Below, one piece after another: positions 1 to 8,565 of a stretch of 10,752 nucleotides of DNA (position 1 is its first letter; every line of letters begins with the position of its first letter). The stretch covers positions 1-10,752 of the forward strand of contig BQKZ01013711.1 of NCBI GenBank assembly GCA_036244855.1. The letters are read 5' to 3'. The stretch comes from Temnopleurus reevesii. Taxonomy: Eukaryota; Echinodermata; Echinoidea; Temnopleuroida; Temnopleuridae. The notes under the pieces are model-generated. The model had not been told where the DNA came from. It did not search any database and was given only the letters and a program-made list of their open reading frames with translations. Both the position numbers and the translations under genes were made by a program.

Positions 1-79
1 TACAGTGAACCAAATCACTAACCTCTCAATTCTGTGAGTGGCCGACTTTGATTGATTTTCTTTTTCTTTCCATCATTAG

Positions 80-189
80 CCATGGTTCTTCATTACGGTG
101 ACTTGACAGACAGCACATGCCTGGTGAAGATTGTTAGCAAAGTGAGACCGACAGAGATTTACAACCTAGGTGCACAGAGTCATGTAAAG
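80..189 (+). CDS. GMDS: GDP-mannose 4,6-dehydratase, internal exon A (first exon in window)
   Basis: GMDS removes water from GDP-mannose, using bound NADP, to give GDP-4-keto-6-deoxymannose, the first step to GDP-L-fucose in the cytosol. This exon encodes two bases of a split codon and then 36 codons reading [10 protein letters not shown] and, later, [12 protein letters not shown]. These match the family's conserved LHYGDLTD (cofactor-side loop) and YNLGAQSHV segments. The acceptor is a pyrimidine tract ending cattag (78-79) and the donor is gtaagt at 190. The 5' boundary is phase 1 and the 3' boundary phase 0. The ATG at 82 is an internal Met (human GMDS has M at the same place), not a start. 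The 3' part of the exon is tandemly copied downstream. Confidence 0.95.
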
Positions 190-234
190 GTAAGTGACTC
201 TTTCTCACAGGAGTTGGTGATATGTTGGGCTTAG

Positions 235-342
235 ACAATGAATTGGAGTATTAATATGACAGGCGGTACTTGCCTGGTGAAGATTGTTAGCAAAGTGAGA
301 CCAACAGAAATCTACAATCTTGGTGCACAGAGTCATGTAAAG
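235..342 (+). pseudogene. Array 1 unit 2: open 108-nt exon A-like cassette
   Basis: From the AG at 233-234 the GMDS frame is open for 36 codons to the AAG before gtacgg (343). From TGC onward it encodes the same 24 residues as exon A, with five codon changes (CCA, GAA, ATC, AAT, CTT), all synonymous. The consensus donor gtaagt is displaced to 348 by the insertion gtacg, so using it would shift the frame. Fragment copy or cryptic cassette exon; expression unknown. Confidence 0.7.
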
Positions 343-416
343 GTACGGTAAGTGGCTCCTACGCACAGGAGTTGGTGATATGTTGGGCTTGGACAATGAA
401 TTTTGGGTATTAATAT

Positions 417-501
417 GACAGACGGTACTTGCCTTGTAAAGATTGTTAGCAAAGTAAGACCGACAGAGATCTACAACCTTGGTGCACAGAGTCATGTAAA
501 G
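417..501 (+). pseudogene. Array 1 unit 3: exon A fragment
   Basis: Encodes C-L-V-K through H-V-K with five differences from exon A (CTT, GTA, GTA, ATC, CTT), all synonymous. The acceptor-like ttag of other units is ttgg here, and an extra g at about 405 shifts the upstream frame. gtaagt follows at 507 after the same gtacg insertion as in unit 2. Confidence 0.7.
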
Positions 502-551
502 GTACGGTAAGTGGCTCCTACGCACAGGAGTTGGTGATATGTTGGGCTTAG

Positions 552-642
552 ACAATGAATTTTGGTATTAATATGACAGACGATACATGCCTGGTGAAGA
601 TTGTGAGCAAAGTGAGGCCAACAGAAATCTACAATCTTGGTG
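552..642 (+). pseudogene. Array 1 unit 4: exon A fragment lacking its 3' end
   Basis: Open in the GMDS frame from the AG at 550-551. Seven codon changes over 18 codons (GTG, AGG, CCA, GAA, ATC, AAT, CTT) are all synonymous. It stops after N-L-G, where ggtaggtg replaces the last six codons. A possible donor gtaggt at 643 would leave a phase-1 end, which does not fit exon B. Confidence 0.65.
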
Positions 643-710
643 GTAGGTGTTTTCCACTCATAGGAATGGTCATATGCTGGGTTTAAACAATGAATCTGGT
701 GTATAAATCT

Positions 711-795
711 GATGGAAAGCACATGTATTGCAAAGATTAATAACAAAATAAGACTGACAGAGATCTACAACCTTGGTGCACAGAGTAATGTAAAG
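711..795 (+). pseudogene. Array 1 unit 5: diverged exon A fragment
   Basis: Readable as [20 protein letters not shown] and then Q-S-N-V-K. It has several amino-acid changes but no stop or frameshift. The donor gtaagt (796) is intact. The acceptor-like ttag is tttaa and the upstream frame is not in register, so this unit has donor features only. Confidence 0.65.
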
Positions 796-840
796 GTAAG
801 TGGCTCCTTCTTTCAGGAGTTGGCGATATATTGGGCTTAG

Positions 841-951
841 ACAATGAATTTGGGTATAAATATGACAGACAAAACATGCCTGGTGAAGATCGTTAGCAAA
901 GTATTGAGACCGACAGAGATTTACAACCTAGGTGCACAGACTTGTGTAAAG
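841..951 (+). pseudogene. Array 1 unit 6: open 111-nt cassette with AG and gtaagt
   Basis: Bounded by cttag (839-840) and gtaagt (952). It is open for 37 codons in the GMDS frame, beginning [10 protein letters not shown]. One whole extra codon (TTG) is inserted before R-P-T-E, keeping the frame. The end reads A-Q-T-C-V-K against A-Q-S-H-V-K in exon A. It is phase 0 at both ends and would insert in frame between exons A and B if spliced. The 45-nt spacer before it is very short for a metazoan intron. Confidence 0.6.
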
Positions 952-996
952 GTAAGTGGCTCCTTCTCACAGGAGTTGATGATATGTTGGGCGTAG

Positions 997-1104
997 ACAA
1001 TGAATTTGGGTATGAATATGACCAACGAAACATACCTGGTGAAGATTGTTAGCAAAGTAATAGCAACAGAGATTTACAACCTAGGTGCACAGATTCATGT
1101 AAAG
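997..1104 (+). pseudogene. Array 1 unit 7: open 108-nt cassette with AG and gtaagt
   Basis: Bounded by gcgtag (995-996) and gtaagt (1105), and open for 36 codons. Differences from exon A include C to Y, R-P to I-A, and S to I. It is separated from unit 6 by a 45-nt spacer (952-996) whose last codon in frame is TAG, so reading through the spacer terminates. Same caveats as unit 6. Confidence 0.6.
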
Positions 1105-1148
1105 GTAAGTGGCTCCTTCTCATACGGATGGCGATATGTTGGGCTTAG

Positions 1149-1300
1149 ACAATAAATTTGGTATATGTCTTGCGAAGATCGTTAACATAGTAAGGCCGAG
1201 TGCAATCTCCAACTTTATGCACAGAGTCATAGACATGTTGAGGTATGTCACCTTGTGCTATAGACTCCTAAAAGAGGTCTGAGGAAATGCTTAGACAGTT
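1149..1300 (+). pseudogene. Array 1 unit 8: degenerate exon A fragment
   Basis: Recognisable by acaataaatttgg, the TGT CTT GCG AAG run and cacagagtcat near 1220. Indels break the frame and N-L-G-A is lost. A gtatgt follows at 1243. Similarity fades after this point, so the 3' limit is approximate. Confidence 0.5.
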
Positions 1301-1974
1301 CTCACAACCGACAATACCCAATATTAAACGATATTGATCCGTTACAGTTGACTTGGGGACTTCCGGTTTGGGAAGCTACATGTAATACACGTGCCATGGC
1401 TATCCCTTTTTTATAATGGACCATTTTTTTTCTTTTTATCACTATCAAAGGTACTTGGTACTGTATAAAAGAAACAAACCTTGGTGTAATGAAAGTTAAT
1501 ATCAGGAAATATTTAACATGAAGTGCAAAACAAACATGATTTTTCGATCTAGAACCTTTGCAAAAATGAAAACACATGCAAATATACGTATCCGGAAGAA
1601 GGTAAGTCAACTTATATGACGTCATTCTAGTTAAAACTGCATTGCGCCGTCTGTGATTCTTATTAAAGTTGAGTGTATTGTCGGTTGCAAGAATGGAATA
1701 TTGGTTGACCTGATTGAGAGTTCATGCCTTGTGAACATCATAACATTGTGCGACCTACAAAGACTGATTAGGAGCCATTTCATCCACCTCCCTACGAGTT
1801 CGGCTATTGGCTATCGAGATGTAGTATGGATCCTCCAGATACATGTACTCCTGTCCATCATGATGTTTTTATCAGGTCACCTGTGATAACTGCTCCGTCG
1901 TCTGCTTTTAGAATGTCAACATATTTCTTGCGCTTCCTGCCACGCCCCCGTTGCCCATGTAGTGGCTCTCATAG

Positions 1975-2540
<566 letters not shown>

Positions 2541-2935
2541 TATACTGCTCCCCACCAGATATGAAATTGTGTTATAGAACCTGTCTATAGAGGTTTTCTG
2601 TCTACAGTGGCCAGATTTCCTATTTTTCTTTATTGGTCACTATAGAAAAGTTTCAACGACTATAAAGAAATATAAAAAATGGCACAAACCATGGCCCTAT
2701 CTTATTTTGGTTGAAGGCACTGCGTTACCAAAATCTCAAATAAAGCATTTTGCATGATAAAATGAGATCAGAAATTATTGAAGAGGGTACATGATATTCT
2801 ATCTAGAGAATTCTTGATGAATAGTATGTTTCTCTTCTCTCTCAGAAACAAAACCTTTCTTTTCTTGAATTCCTTTTGGTAATAAAATATATTTTCGCAT
2901 ACGTGCATGCCTAAAAGCAGAATCTTTTAATACTT

Positions 2936-3108
2936 ATTACCCTCTATTATCGGTTATTTCAATACTTGTTACCCTCTATTATAGGTTATTGTTAAATATT
3001 TGCAAGCTATTGTTATTGACCAAAAGTGACTGGTAATAAGTTACAGGTTATTGTTATTTCAATAACAATAGCTTGCAAATATCTATTACCCTCTATTATA
3101 GGTTATTT
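2936..3108. repeat. A/T-rich palindromic and direct repeats
   Basis: Three direct copies of ttaccctctattat(a/c)ggttatt lie at about 2936-2958, 2968-2990 and 3085-3107. Between them, aaatatttgcaagctattgt (from about 2993) and its inverse caatagcttgcaaatat (to about 3082) form an inverted repeat of about 23 bp. The same gcaagctattgttattgac stretch is also the left arm of the larger element that follows. Confidence 0.75.
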
Positions 3109-3798
3109 GAATTCAAACCTATTCATAAGGACAACCAAAGGGAGACAGATATTGTGTTTTTAACAATAACAGCAGATAATCTTAAAAGACAGGTTAACTG
3201 AGAAAAAGATTTTGTCATGATAAAGAACTCGTCGACTTGAAGATGATGGGGACATTATCACCGAAGTGTCAAATTGAATTTGTAGGTTCTTCTCAGGAGT
3301 ACTGAAATATTCAAGAAATATTCAAAAACACAACAAGGAAGTAGTTTGAAATGATAGATTTCACACAAAGCTGATTAATAATATAATAATAATATGGATT
3401 ATTTCTATAGCGCTGAAAACGGAGAGTACCATAGCGCTTTACAATTTAACAGAACCAAAAATTCAAAACAATTTGATTACTGTGGGAAAAGGTAAGTCTT
3501 AAGATGTTTGTTAAACGTACCGGAATTCTAAATTGCCCGTATTGCAAGAGGGATACTATTCCAGAGTTTTCGAGCAGCTACTGAGAAGCGCTTTTCAGCT
3601 GCTTTGAATCTACACTTTAACAAGTTTATGTGTGTCTGATGAAGAGCGGAGGTTTCAAGAGGGTGTATATAGTTCAATAGTGTTAGAGAGGTATTCCAGT
3701 TGTAGAATGGAAGTAGACATTCAAGCGTTGGATCGGTTATCTTTGAATTGTACCTGTAACGTCTTACCAGTCACTTTGGGTCAATAACAATAGCTTGC
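3002..3798. mobile_element. Non-autonomous element with 35-bp inverted ends (candidate MITE)
   Basis: The stretch at 3002-3036 and the reverse complement of 3764-3798 match over 35 bp with about one mismatch; the shared start is gcaagctattgttattgac. The interior of about 730 bp has no transposase-like frame. It includes the tatagcgc repeat at 3378-3760, so it is probably composite. I could not find a convincing target-site duplication, and a left-end rearrangement (2936-3108) obscures the boundary. Confidence 0.55.
3378..3760 (+). repeat. (taa)n plus 'tatagcgc ... gcgctttaca' dispersed repeat
   Basis: A short AT/AAT microsatellite (3378-3396) is followed by tatagcgct at 3406-3414, a second copy atagcgctttaca at 3431, and gtaagtcttaagatg at about 3491. 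This layout recurs at 4846-5420 (tatagcgcac ... ggcgctttaca after another AAT run), so it is a dispersed repeat family. There is no coding potential. From memory, similar sequences are common in marine invertebrate genomes; this was not checked. Confidence 0.65.
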
Positions 3799-4183
3799 AC
3801 TATTATTTGCCATAATAAGCATCTTTAAATCCAATAATAGCATGCTTCTTGTCTTTTTGTTCCTGCTAGGATGGGATGGAAATTAAACAAAGACCATGAT
3901 ATGCCCCCTCCCCTACCTGGGATATTTTGACTATGATAATCCATCCTGTTTCATTTTAGCTCTTCTTTTTTCTTCCACAAATTGTATTTTCATGGACATA
4001 GTAGATGACAGCATAATACCGATGTGAGATGAACACACAGATATTTATATTGTACATGTGGGAGTGGTTTTACCAACCGATTACAGGACTGCTGCATAAA
4101 ATCATGATATGTAGCATCTTATTTGAAACAAGTGCCAGAGAATTGGAGTGCCTTTCAGTAGTAGACCTTAAGAATGATTCCTA

Positions 4184-4258
4184 GAATGACTGGTATCACT
4201 TCTTGTGCGTAATGATGCTACAACTATAATTCAGCGCAAGAACTGATACCAGTTGTTT
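4184..4258 (+). ncRNA. Candidate miRNA-precursor-like hairpin
   Basis: Arms 4184-4208 and 4234-4258 pair at 24 of 25 positions, with one internal C-C mismatch (4199 x 4243) and four G-U pairs. They enclose a 25-nt loop. Because the G-U pairs exist only in + strand RNA, the hairpin is better as part of the GMDS pre-mRNA than antisense. Size (75 nt) and shape fit a pre-miRNA, but a small foldback element would look the same. I do not recognise either arm as a known miRNA. Confidence 0.4.
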
Positions 4259-4633
4259 GTAAAGTCTTTCATAACTTGTTTAAACACTGCCCACGTGTCC
4301 TTATTGTGTCAAAGTGTCACTGTATATGCGCATGTACATGTAGGTTAGAAATACGCGAAAATGGGTATGAAATTTCAATAAAGATTACCATCTTTTTTTA
4401 AGGGATATCATACAGGCGTGCTAGTTTTAAAAGCAAAAGCTTTAATTTAGGTCCTCACAATTTAATTTCTGGCTGTAGTATAGCATGTTTGTGTACAAAA
4501 TATTGCATTTTAGATGATTTTCAGACGCTCTGATAAATTTCAACTAGCACTTCTGATCTTATCTCTGGCATTGTCAACAGTATTTCAGGTCATTCATGAT
4601 ATATTTATCTTTTTTTTCTTTCTCCCTACCCAG

Positions 4634-4738
4634 GTGCTGCCAAGTTGTATGCGTACTGGATCACGATCAACTTTAGAGAAGCCTACAACATGTTTGCTTG
4701 CAACGGTATTCTCTTCAATCATGAGAGTCCAAGGAGAG
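4634..4738 (+). CDS. GMDS: GDP-mannose 4,6-dehydratase, internal exon C (catalytic Lys)
   Basis: Completes the Gly codon from exon B, giving Y-G-A-A-K across the junction. The codon at 4642-4644 is the catalytic Lys of the SDR Y-x-x-x-K pair, so Tyr and Lys sit in different exons. It then reads [16 protein letters not shown] and ends F-N-H-E-S-P-R-R, close to human GMDS, including the conserved FNHESPRRG. The length is 105 nt (2 + 34 codons + 1). The acceptor is a long pyrimidine tract ending acccag (4632-4633). The donor is G|gtatga at 4739, phase 1. Other frames here are shadows. Confidence 0.95.
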
Positions 4739-4844
4739 GTATGATATTTTGTTCTAATTACTGTAATACCAAAATTTGTCACAAGAAACTTTCGCATGTA
4801 TACAAGGAGCCGACATCAGTTTCAGGGTTGCCAACAATTCTGAA

Positions 4845-5420
4845 ATAATAATAATAATGTACTGTACTTCTAAAGCGCATATCACACGATTGTCTCTATG
4901 CGCTGATTAAGAGAGATGAAAAGAGAATAATGATAATAATAGATGCAATTTATATAGCGCACGTATCCACTCTGCTGAGTACCAAAGGCGCTTTACATTA
5001 TTATTACCCTGGCTTTAGCCCCGCCGCCATTCACGGCGCACTTGGCATTTCAAAGAATAAATATTCCTGCCAGGTACCCATTCACCTCACCTGGGTTGAG
5101 TGCAGCACAATGTGGATGAATTTCTTGCTGAAGGAAATTGACGCCATGGGTAGGATTCGAACATACGCCCCTCTAGTTGAAAGGCGAGAGTCACGACCAC
5201 TACACCACGGCGCCTCCTCAATAGTACATGGACATGTATTGACTAAGTGTGCACATCAAAGAATCAAGGTTACACATTGAACTCTATATTGAAAGGCTTT
5301 TTTGAAATAGGTATGTTTTTAGATGTGCTTTAAAATTGTCAACAGTGTCTGAATTTTTGATATCATTTGGCAGTTTATTTTAAAGTTCTGCTGCATGAGG
5401 TAGAGATTAAAAAGTGAATA
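4845..5420 (-). repeat. Composite repeat: AAT microsatellites, 'tatagcgc' unit, SINE head
   Basis: AAT runs at 4846-4858 and 4928-4941 precede tatagcgcac (about 4953) and aaggcgctttacattatt (about 4985), the same order as at 3378-3460. A tRNA-like head on the minus strand lies at 5140-5214. The stretch at 5290-5420 (gaaataggtatg ... gttctgctgcatgagg) resembles the 3' body seen with this repeat type. The 116-codon frame from 4930 crosses these modules and is not a gene. Confidence 0.65.
5140..5214 (-). repeat. tRNA-derived SINE head (Glu-like), minus strand
   Basis: On the minus strand, the end segments ggcgccg and tggcgtc pair over 7 bp as an acceptor stem would. An A-box-like tggtgtagtggtcgtgac and a B-box gttcgaatcc are present at tRNA spacing. 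The loop ctttcaa would give a UUC (Glu) anticodon, but the anticodon stem does not close properly, so this is a polymerase III promoter relic of a SINE and not a working tRNA. Confidence 0.7.
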
Positions 5421-6412
5421 ACGCCAGAGCAGAACAAAAGTGAGAGCACACATTACAGCAATAACCATATGCTCAATCATTCACTTGTAATGGAAGACAT
5501 GAATTCATATGAATGTGCACCTCATGCATATTCTGGAATAGTTGGCATCTCTGCCATTATGCTACATGAACCCCCTTTGCAGAACATGGATTTCTTTACT
5601 TGTTAATTCTCCCCACAGACTATAGGCAATACCAAGTGATATCCTTCGATACCTCCAGTATCAAAACATTGGGGCCGGGAAGCATACTTCCAGTACATGT
5701 GATACATGCACAGGTCACAGCTCTCATCCATGGATATTCGTCAATTTTTCTCCTTTTCCCGTCATCCGATGTGCACTCTGCTGCCGCACAGAAAAAGCCC
5801 ATAATATAATAAAACGTAACATATGAAGAAAAAACAATTTTGAAAAAATATATTTATGAGCATTTAAAATGAAGCTATGGAGTCGGCGAAACAAAGTCCC
5901 GTACAAATACACGCGAGCAGAACCGGAAACGGAAGTGACCGTCCCGGATCCATATAATTATTTTCTCTAAAATTGTTGACGCCCTCATCGGCTTCGAATT
6001 TACAGCAATAGTCGATAGGGAGAATTGGGAACCCACCCCTGGAATTATCAAGCCCTCAGTGAATGATAACAAAATCAGACACACAAACTGAAAAATTGAG
6101 CAAAATCGAATGGTCAAAAGTTATGAATTTTCAAAGGTTCAATGATGTTCTCTGATAGGGATCCTTGAGTTGGTAACTTTGGTAGAATCTGTGATATACT
6201 CCCTATTCACTTTGCAATTAGATTTTTGAAAATCAAGTATGCTTAAAATTGAGATTAAATGTTTAACATGATTCTGTCCAAAAGACATGTTGTGCATAGA
6301 TCATGATGATATTTTCTGTTTGATTGTTTTCATGTTCTCTTGATATATCCACCATCGATACATGTCATAGTACTATGTTCATTCTATTTTCGTGATTCCT
6401 CTGTGTGAACAG

Positions 6413-6535
6413 AATATGAGAGATATTTGTTATCAGGAAGATCACCTGTAGCAAAGATGAAATTATGTCAACTTGTAGATGTGAGAATCTGAAATTTGGA
6501 TTCTCAGGGTGTAGTGTACATTTACCACAAATTAT
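6413..6535 (+). pseudogene. Array 2 unit a: oldest exon D fragment
   Basis: gagatatttgttatcagga and agatcacctgtagcaaagat align with exon D, with a deletion after atcacc. Many substitutions and stops follow. It ends in ttggattctcaggg. There is no donor. Confidence 0.6.
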
Positions 6536-6579
6536 TTCCCATATATTTTCCTGTTCTGTTCTTTCTGAACAACATCTAG

Positions 6580-6700
6580 GGTAGTCATTTGTTGCAAGGA
6601 AAACCACCGAAAACAGAAGCAAAACACAAATAAGGCCAACGGGAGGATGTGGGATATGAAAACTCTGAGAGATGATTCTCTCTGAGAGATGTACTTGAAG
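6580..6700 (+). pseudogene. Array 2 unit b: degenerate exon D fragment
   Basis: Recognisable by tcatttgttgcaaggaaaac after a tctag, then ggccaacgggaggatgtg and ctgagagatgtacttgaa. The frame is broken. A short internal duplication of ctctgagagatg is present near 6660-6690. Confidence 0.6.
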
Positions 6701-6757
6701 CAGAAATTATTATTTTGTTATTATTATTTTATTGTTTTCTTTTTATTAACACCGTAG

Positions 6758-6865
6758 AAGAGACATGTCAAAAGGAAAATCACCCGAGCTGTAGCAAAGA
6801 TCAAGCTGAGCCAACAAGAAGATGTGAGGCATAAAAACTCTGATTCTCTGAGAGATGTACTTGAA
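6758..6865 (+). pseudogene. Array 2 unit c: frameshifted exon D fragment
   Basis: Acceptor-like accgtag ends at 6757. The text matches exon D closely from aaaatcacccgagctgtagc on, but two bases are missing after acatgt, so the frame is shifted, and gtgaggcataa introduces a further stop. No donor. Confidence 0.7.
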
Positions 6866-6916
6866 TAATATAATTATAATCTCCCTATTATTATTTTTTT
6901 TTTATTAACACCATAG

Positions 6917-7234
<318 letters not shown>

Positions 7235-7251
7235 TAAATTGCCAACTTTGC

Positions 7252-7537
7252 TTGAAGTTTTCACTCGTGGATGAATGATGAGAAGAATGCTTCATGGTAC
7301 AACAAGTAATCTTCCTTGGAAATGTGAGACGGCCTGAAAAGAACGTACCCACTCTTGACGTTTCGATGAGCATGTTCTCATCGTTTTCAAGAGTTGATGA
7401 GAAGAAGGCTTCATGGTGCAACAAGCTATCTTTCTTGAAAATGTGAGTGTTCTATAAAAGGACCGACCCACTCTCAACGTTTCGATGAGCATGTACTCAT
7501 CATCTTTAAGAGAATGAGTAAATTCAGGATCAAGAGG
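7252..7537 (-). repeat. Structured dispersed repeat, tandem copies D and E (minus strand)
   Basis: Two adjacent minus-strand copies. Copy D core: outer stem 7352-7358 with 7387-7393 (ctcttga/tcaagag), inner stem 7365-7370 with 7377-7382 (gatgag/ctcatc), flanked by gaaac. Copy E core: 7471-7477 with 7506-7512 and 7484-7489 with 7496-7501. Between D and E the outer stem changes G-C to A-T at one position and A-T to a wobble at another, so pairing is kept. Both continue into the family's agagtgggta and ctcacattt segments. Confidence 0.75.
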
Positions 7538-7699
7538 CATGGATTGTCTGGAATGAGAGCAAACTTACCACCCATGTACCTTGCTGGTACCAACGCAGAG
7601 TCAGAGAAGCTCTGGGAGATTGAGGAGTATGATACTGTCTTTCAGGACAATGGGCTCCATCTCCGCAAAATCTGGCTCATCCTGCTTGACAAAAGCTAA
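7514..7699 (+). CDS. Anonymous 61-codon ORF between inverted repeats; doubtful gene
   Basis: Open from ATG at 7514 to TAA at 7697-7699. The product is hydrophilic and mixed-charge, with L-W-E-I-E-E-Y-D-T-V-F in the middle and a short hydrophobic run near the end. I do not recognise a domain and it has no signal peptide. The first eight codons lie within repeat copy E, so the ATG is probably fortuitous. It could be a relic of an element lying between copies E and F, or chance. Little supports expression. Confidence 0.15.
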   Translation: MSKFRIKRHGLSGMRANLPPMYLAGTNAESEKLWEIEEYDTVFQDNGLHLRKIWLILLDKS

Positions 7700-7756
7700 T
7701 TAACTATGATTAGCCCACATAAAATTAAGCCTCCCAACAGGGGGTCTTCTATTGTT

Positions 7757-7860
7757 GCGCAACCAGCTGTGACTACCCCACACCAGCCAGAGTGTGCGGG
7801 CAACCAACCATGACCACCCCACAAAAGCCAGCATATGTGCAGGCAGTCAACCATGACTAA
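7757..7860 (+). repeat. Short tandem repeat, about 45 bp, 2.3 copies
   Basis: Units begin gcgcaaccagctgtgac (7757), caaccaaccatgaccac (7801) and caaccatgacta (7848). They share a core of gactaccccaca/gaccaccccaca, then ccag and a gtgcgggc/gtgcaggc end. The copies are diverged and interrupted by small gaps. There is no coding signal on either strand. Confidence 0.55.
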
Positions 7861-7944
7861 TGAGTGACCTTGTTTTCCTGCCAACCTTTGTTTTCCCCGC
7901 CAGAAAACATACAATGCGTTTGGATCCTCTTGACCTCAATGAAT

Positions 7945-8090
7945 AGGGCTTTGGATCCTAAATTTACTCATTCTCCTGGAGATGATGAGAACATGCTCAT
8001 CGAAACGTCAAGAGTGGGTAGGTCCGTTGCGAGGACCACTCACATTTCCAAGAAAGATGGCCTGTTGTACCGTTAAGCCTTCTACTCATA
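7945..8090 (+). repeat. Structured dispersed repeat, copy F (plus strand)
   Basis: Same family as copies A, D and E, and inverted relative to D and E. It opens with ggatcctaaatttactcatt, as copy E does on the other strand. Outer stem 7973-7978 with 8009-8014 (one mismatch), inner stem 7984-7989 with 7996-8001, then gaaacgtc, and a further ggtcc/ggacc stem (8021-8025 with 8033-8037). It ends near cataaattgcc. The short frames across it are not genes. Confidence 0.7.
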
Positions 8091-8565
8091 AATTGCCTAT
8101 GTTTTGAGGATTTTCTTTTAAAGAAAACAATGCAGTAGGTCAGAGCAATTCACGTTCTTGATCATTACAGAGTACTACACTATAATTGCATTAAAAAGGC
8201 AAATATTTATTTTGGCTAGGATGGTTAGCTAATCTTTTTGTTTAGCATCATCTCATAACAATTATGATATGGGGAGATTGGCATTTTTCGGAAGTAACCT
8301 TTAAGGCAACTGTATTTATTTGTTAAAATGTGATTGTTAAAACTTGTTTATGAAATTGGTAGGCAAAGATATGAGATTGATTTCTTTAGAAAATATGTTC
8401 CTGTAGACATCTTGCTCATGGTATGAAGAAGAAAAAAAAACTATCAAGGAGGTTGTTGCGAGGCAACCCCCCCNCAGCAGTTCTGTTTATTTATTTTTTT
8501 TAAACATTTTCCATAGATTCAAACAGATGTTATCTTGTGCTGATTGCTCACTGGGTTAAAAAGGA

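Larger units (their letters stand above)
105..1300 (+). repeat. Exon array 1: eight units of donor-side GMDS exon A fragment plus intron
   Basis: Eight head-to-tail units begin near 105, 258, 417, 575, 711, 864, 1020 and about 1161. Unit starts are spaced 153, 159, 158, 136, 153 and 156 bp before the last, degenerate unit. Each unit starts inside exon A at the gacagac stretch, runs through the exon's 3' end and its donor (gtaagt in most), and ends after about 80 bp of intron that includes a conserved gttgggcttagacaatgaat. Only unit 1 has the true acceptor and first third of exon A. Unit 4 lacks the last six exon codons. Units 2 and 3 share a 5-base insertion before gtaagt. Decay rises with distance from exon A. 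The coordinates are direct reading; mechanism and function are not known. Confidence 0.9.

Noticed and set aside
82..234. ATG at 82 as a translation start of a small protein
   Set aside because: It is the internal Met of M-V-L-H-Y-G-D, aligned with an internal Met in human GMDS, preceded by a clear splice acceptor; the frame beyond 189 is intron.
205..746. Minus-strand frames of 116 and 84 codons with internal repeats
   Set aside because: They are antisense shadows of the tandem exon units; their repeats follow from the DNA repeat.
235..1104. Array 1 units as mutually exclusive replacements for exon A
   Set aside because: Exon A enters in phase 1 but the cassettes would enter in phase 0, and they lack the LHYGDLTD part, so they could only be additions, not replacements.
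105..1300. CRISPR-like or satellite array
   Set aside because: The units are 136-159 bp, derived from a coding exon and its intron, with no short repeat/unique spacer alternation, in a eukaryotic gene.
1718..1760. Ninth copy of the exon A fragment
   Set aside because: Only a short S-S-C-L-V-N-like echo remains; the similarity is too weak to separate from chance, so it is only mentioned within the intron entry.
5140..5214. Functional tRNA-Glu gene
   Set aside because: The anticodon stem does not close and the sequence sits inside a composite repeat; better read as a SINE head.
4930..5280. 116-codon frame as a gene
   Set aside because: It runs through a microsatellite, the tatagcgc repeat and a SINE head in antisense, with no domain.
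7973..8014. Active canonical hammerhead ribozyme
   Set aside because: The CUGANGA strand is imperfect, an extra U follows it, and part of it is taken up by the outer stem; only a hammerhead-like layout can be claimed.
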